NCBI GenBank assembly: GCA_963377175.1
Contig: CAUJNA010003736.1
Coordinates: 351,399 to 415,398, forward strand
Source: Effrenium voratum
Taxonomy: Eukaryota > Sar > Dinophyceae > Suessiales > Symbiodiniaceae
Reading direction: 5' to 3'
Length of the DNA: 64,000 nucleotides
Of the stretch, positions 62,903 through 64,000 are shown piece after piece. Positions within the stretch are counted from its first letter, which is position 1. Each line of letters begins with the position of its first letter. A program made the position numbers and the translations under genes. Below the pieces are notes generated by a model. That model had not been told where the DNA came from, searched no databases, and saw only the letters and a program-made list of their open reading frames with translations.

Positions 62903-63196
62903 TCAGTTTGATCTGCCTCCCCGGATAACCTCGAAAAGCATGCCTTTCAGCTCTTCATCGCAATCCCCGTCCCGAAGGCCCTGGCGCCACTGATCCAGGA
63001 TCAACCGCAGACCGAGTGTTTCGCGATTGTGGGGAAGTTCACCGATAAAGGCCGCAAAGAATGCATCAAGCTGTTCGCGGTCAATCACACCTTGATCGAT
63101 AAGTCCGTGAATCAGCGTCATCGTTGCCGCTATGTGGCCCTTGACGAAATCGAACTCGACCGAGTTCGTGTGTGTGTCTATGGGTGTCGAGTGCAT
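62903..63196 (-). CDS. Small helical protein, unknown
   Basis: 97 residues, unrecognised. It is predicted all-helical: FVKGHIAATMTLIHGLID, then REQLDAFFAAFIGEL and a charged tail with DEELKGMLFEVIRGG. No signal peptide or membrane helix is likely. It may be a regulator or an antitoxin-sized protein, but nothing supports a choice. AGAGAGG, five bases before the ATG, lies in the loop of a perfect six-base hairpin (GTAACC/GGTTAC), so translation could be controlled by RNA structure. Its stop is 220 bp from the TAXI start, on the same strand. Confidence 0.6.
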   Translation of the reverse strand: MHSTPIDTHTNSVEFDFVKGHIAATMTLIHGLIDQGVIDREQLDAFFAAFIGELPHNRETLGLRLILDQWRQGLRDGDCDEELKGMLFEVIRGGRSN

Positions 63197-63213
63197 GTAA
63201 CCTCTCTGGTTAC
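63197..63213 (-). promoter_or_regulatory. Hairpin over the ribosome-binding site of the 97-residue gene
   Basis: GTAACC, five bases, GGTTAC, directly adjoining the start codon; the loop bases and part of one arm form the Shine-Dalgarno sequence. It could equally be a repressor operator. Confidence 0.5.
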
Positions 63214-63568
63214 TGGTGAAGGTACATCACAAAACTATATTGCGCTACCTGACAGTTTTTGCAGGAGAATGATCTTTATTTTCTTAATAACGAACATACT
63301 GAACAAAGATTCATAGAATAGAGTGAACTGACTGTAAATTATACTACCAATCGGTATTCATAAATCATTATTTATACTCATGAGAACATTTATCTAGCCA
63401 AATTTACCGTTGTCAAATCAAGTCGAATGCTCAAACCTGCCAGTTATCCGCCATGCTGTTGAAAAAATGAAATTTGCCTCTTGCAATGTCCCCTATGTCG
63501 GCATAAACACACGCCACCAACGCGGCGGCGCAACACACAAAGCGCTCGACTGCACCGGAATTTGGTGA
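63214..63568. other. Intergenic region before tRNA-Lys
   Basis: 355 bp, AT-rich from 63260 to 63420. It must hold the tRNA promoter and probably that of the 97-residue gene on the other strand. CGGCGGCG lies close to the tRNA. I see no gene in it. Confidence 0.6.
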
Positions 63569-63644
63569 GAGCCGATAGCTCAGCTGGTAGAGCAACTGAC
63601 TTTTAATCAGTAGGTCCAGGGTTCGAGCCCCTGTCGGCTCACCA
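63569..63644 (+). tRNA. tRNA-Lys (anticodon TTT)
   Basis: The acceptor arms GAGCCGA and TCGGCTC pair over seven bases. The D arm begins TAGCTCAGCTGGTAGAG. The anticodon arm ACTGA-CTTTTAA-TCAGT carries TTT, and the T arm CAGGG-TTCGAGC-CCCTG follows. Position 73 is A, and CCA is encoded (63642-63644), a bacterial trait. The tRNA body is 73 bases. It would read AAA and AAG. Confidence 0.97.
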
Positions 63645-63840
63645 AAAATTCCACATAAGATTCAACCTAGTACCATGTTGCCTCAAGAAAACCGGATTAG
63701 GCCGTGTGAATCCTGAATGGTTTCACTACTCACACGTGTGAAATTTTGTTTCGCTCTAGGTTTATCATTTGCATTCACCCCGTTCTTGGTCCGGACTCAT
63801 GCGACTTTTCGGGTTCAGATCAGTTAGGCCGCAAAGCCGC
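63645..63840. other. Short intergenic region after the tRNA
   Basis: 196 bp without a gene. A perfect 12-base palindrome TCACACGTGTGA (63730-63741) has a GAAATT tail and a related TTTCAC just upstream, suggesting an operator or an attachment-type site next to a tRNA. Confidence 0.45.
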
Positions 63841-64000
63841 TCAGTGCCAGGTCTTCAGGCCAATGCCGAACATCTGGACGGATTCTGAGAGCCGGCGCAA
63901 CTGCTCTTGCGCGATCGCATGATGATCTTTGAACCGCGTCCATATCGACCAGCGCCTACCGCGAAAACTTGCCCTCGGCGAAGTGTTCGGACATCCGGCC
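63841..64000 (-). CDS. C-terminal end of an unidentified ORF, running off the window
   Basis: A frame with no ATG, open for 52 codons from the window edge to a TGA at 63841, ending in QLRRLSESVQMFGIGLKTWH. Its codon use looks bacterial. The basic, aromatic-rich tail could belong to a transposase or integrase next to a tRNA gene, but there are too few residues to say. It could also be a chance open frame. Confidence 0.4.
   Translation of the reverse strand, partial: AGCPNTSPRASFRGRRWSIWTRFKDHHAIAQEQLRRLSESVQMFGIGLKTWH

Noticed and set aside
1..64000. The whole window as a bacterial-to-dinoflagellate transfer
   Set aside because: The bacterial half shows no introns, decay or eukaryotic elements, and the join cuts a gene in the middle; contamination explains this more simply.

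Overview
This window looks like two different genomes joined end to end. Positions 1 to about 44,930 are eukaryotic nuclear DNA of dinoflagellate character, with Symbiodiniaceae my best guess. Positions about 44,940 to 64,000 are compact alphaproteobacterial DNA, probably Stappiaceae (Labrenzia/Roseibium type). The dinoflagellate call rests on a carbamoyltransferase gene cut into about twelve short exons, with mostly GC-AG introns and the donor dinucleotide often repeated at the start of the next exon. It also rests on very low exon density, many small terminal-inverted-repeat elements and abundant microsatellites. The bacterial call rests on intron-free, tightly packed genes with Shine-Dalgarno sites, a tRNA with encoded CCA, and gene neighbourhoods typical of Rhizobiales-like bacteria. 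The join falls inside bacterial pdhA, so an assembly chimera between an alga and an associated bacterium is much more likely than a natural transfer.  Eukaryotic part: 1-12,790 is mostly unassigned sequence with scattered exon-like patches, small inverted-repeat elements and microsatellites. 12,791-16,446 is a 3.66 kb element with inverted ends and an ATAT target duplication; it carries an ATG microsatellite, a 63-bp frame-preserving minisatellite and a nested, hairpin-rich, AT-rich element. 25,197-29,154 holds most of an ornithine/putrescine carbamoyltransferase-like gene whose larger introns are loaded with small transposon-like elements. 29,155-44,930 is again sparse, with more copies of the same element families and long (GT)n-type arrays.  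Bacterial part, left to right: pdhA fragment, ftsB-like gene, pcm, an orphan ORF, mfd, sdhE, recG, an Imm35/L7-L12-like ORF, a DUF502 membrane protein, a YbaN-like protein, a GNAT acetyltransferase, glmS (one frameshift), glmU, a SPOR-domain protein, ccdA, a TAXI substrate-binding protein, a small orphan, tRNA-Lys(UUU) and an ORF fragment at the right edge. The themes are DNA repair (mfd, recG), respiratory and cytochrome assembly (sdhE, ccdA) and UDP-GlcNAc synthesis (glmS, glmU). mfd and sdhE lie back to back, and recG diverges from sdhE.
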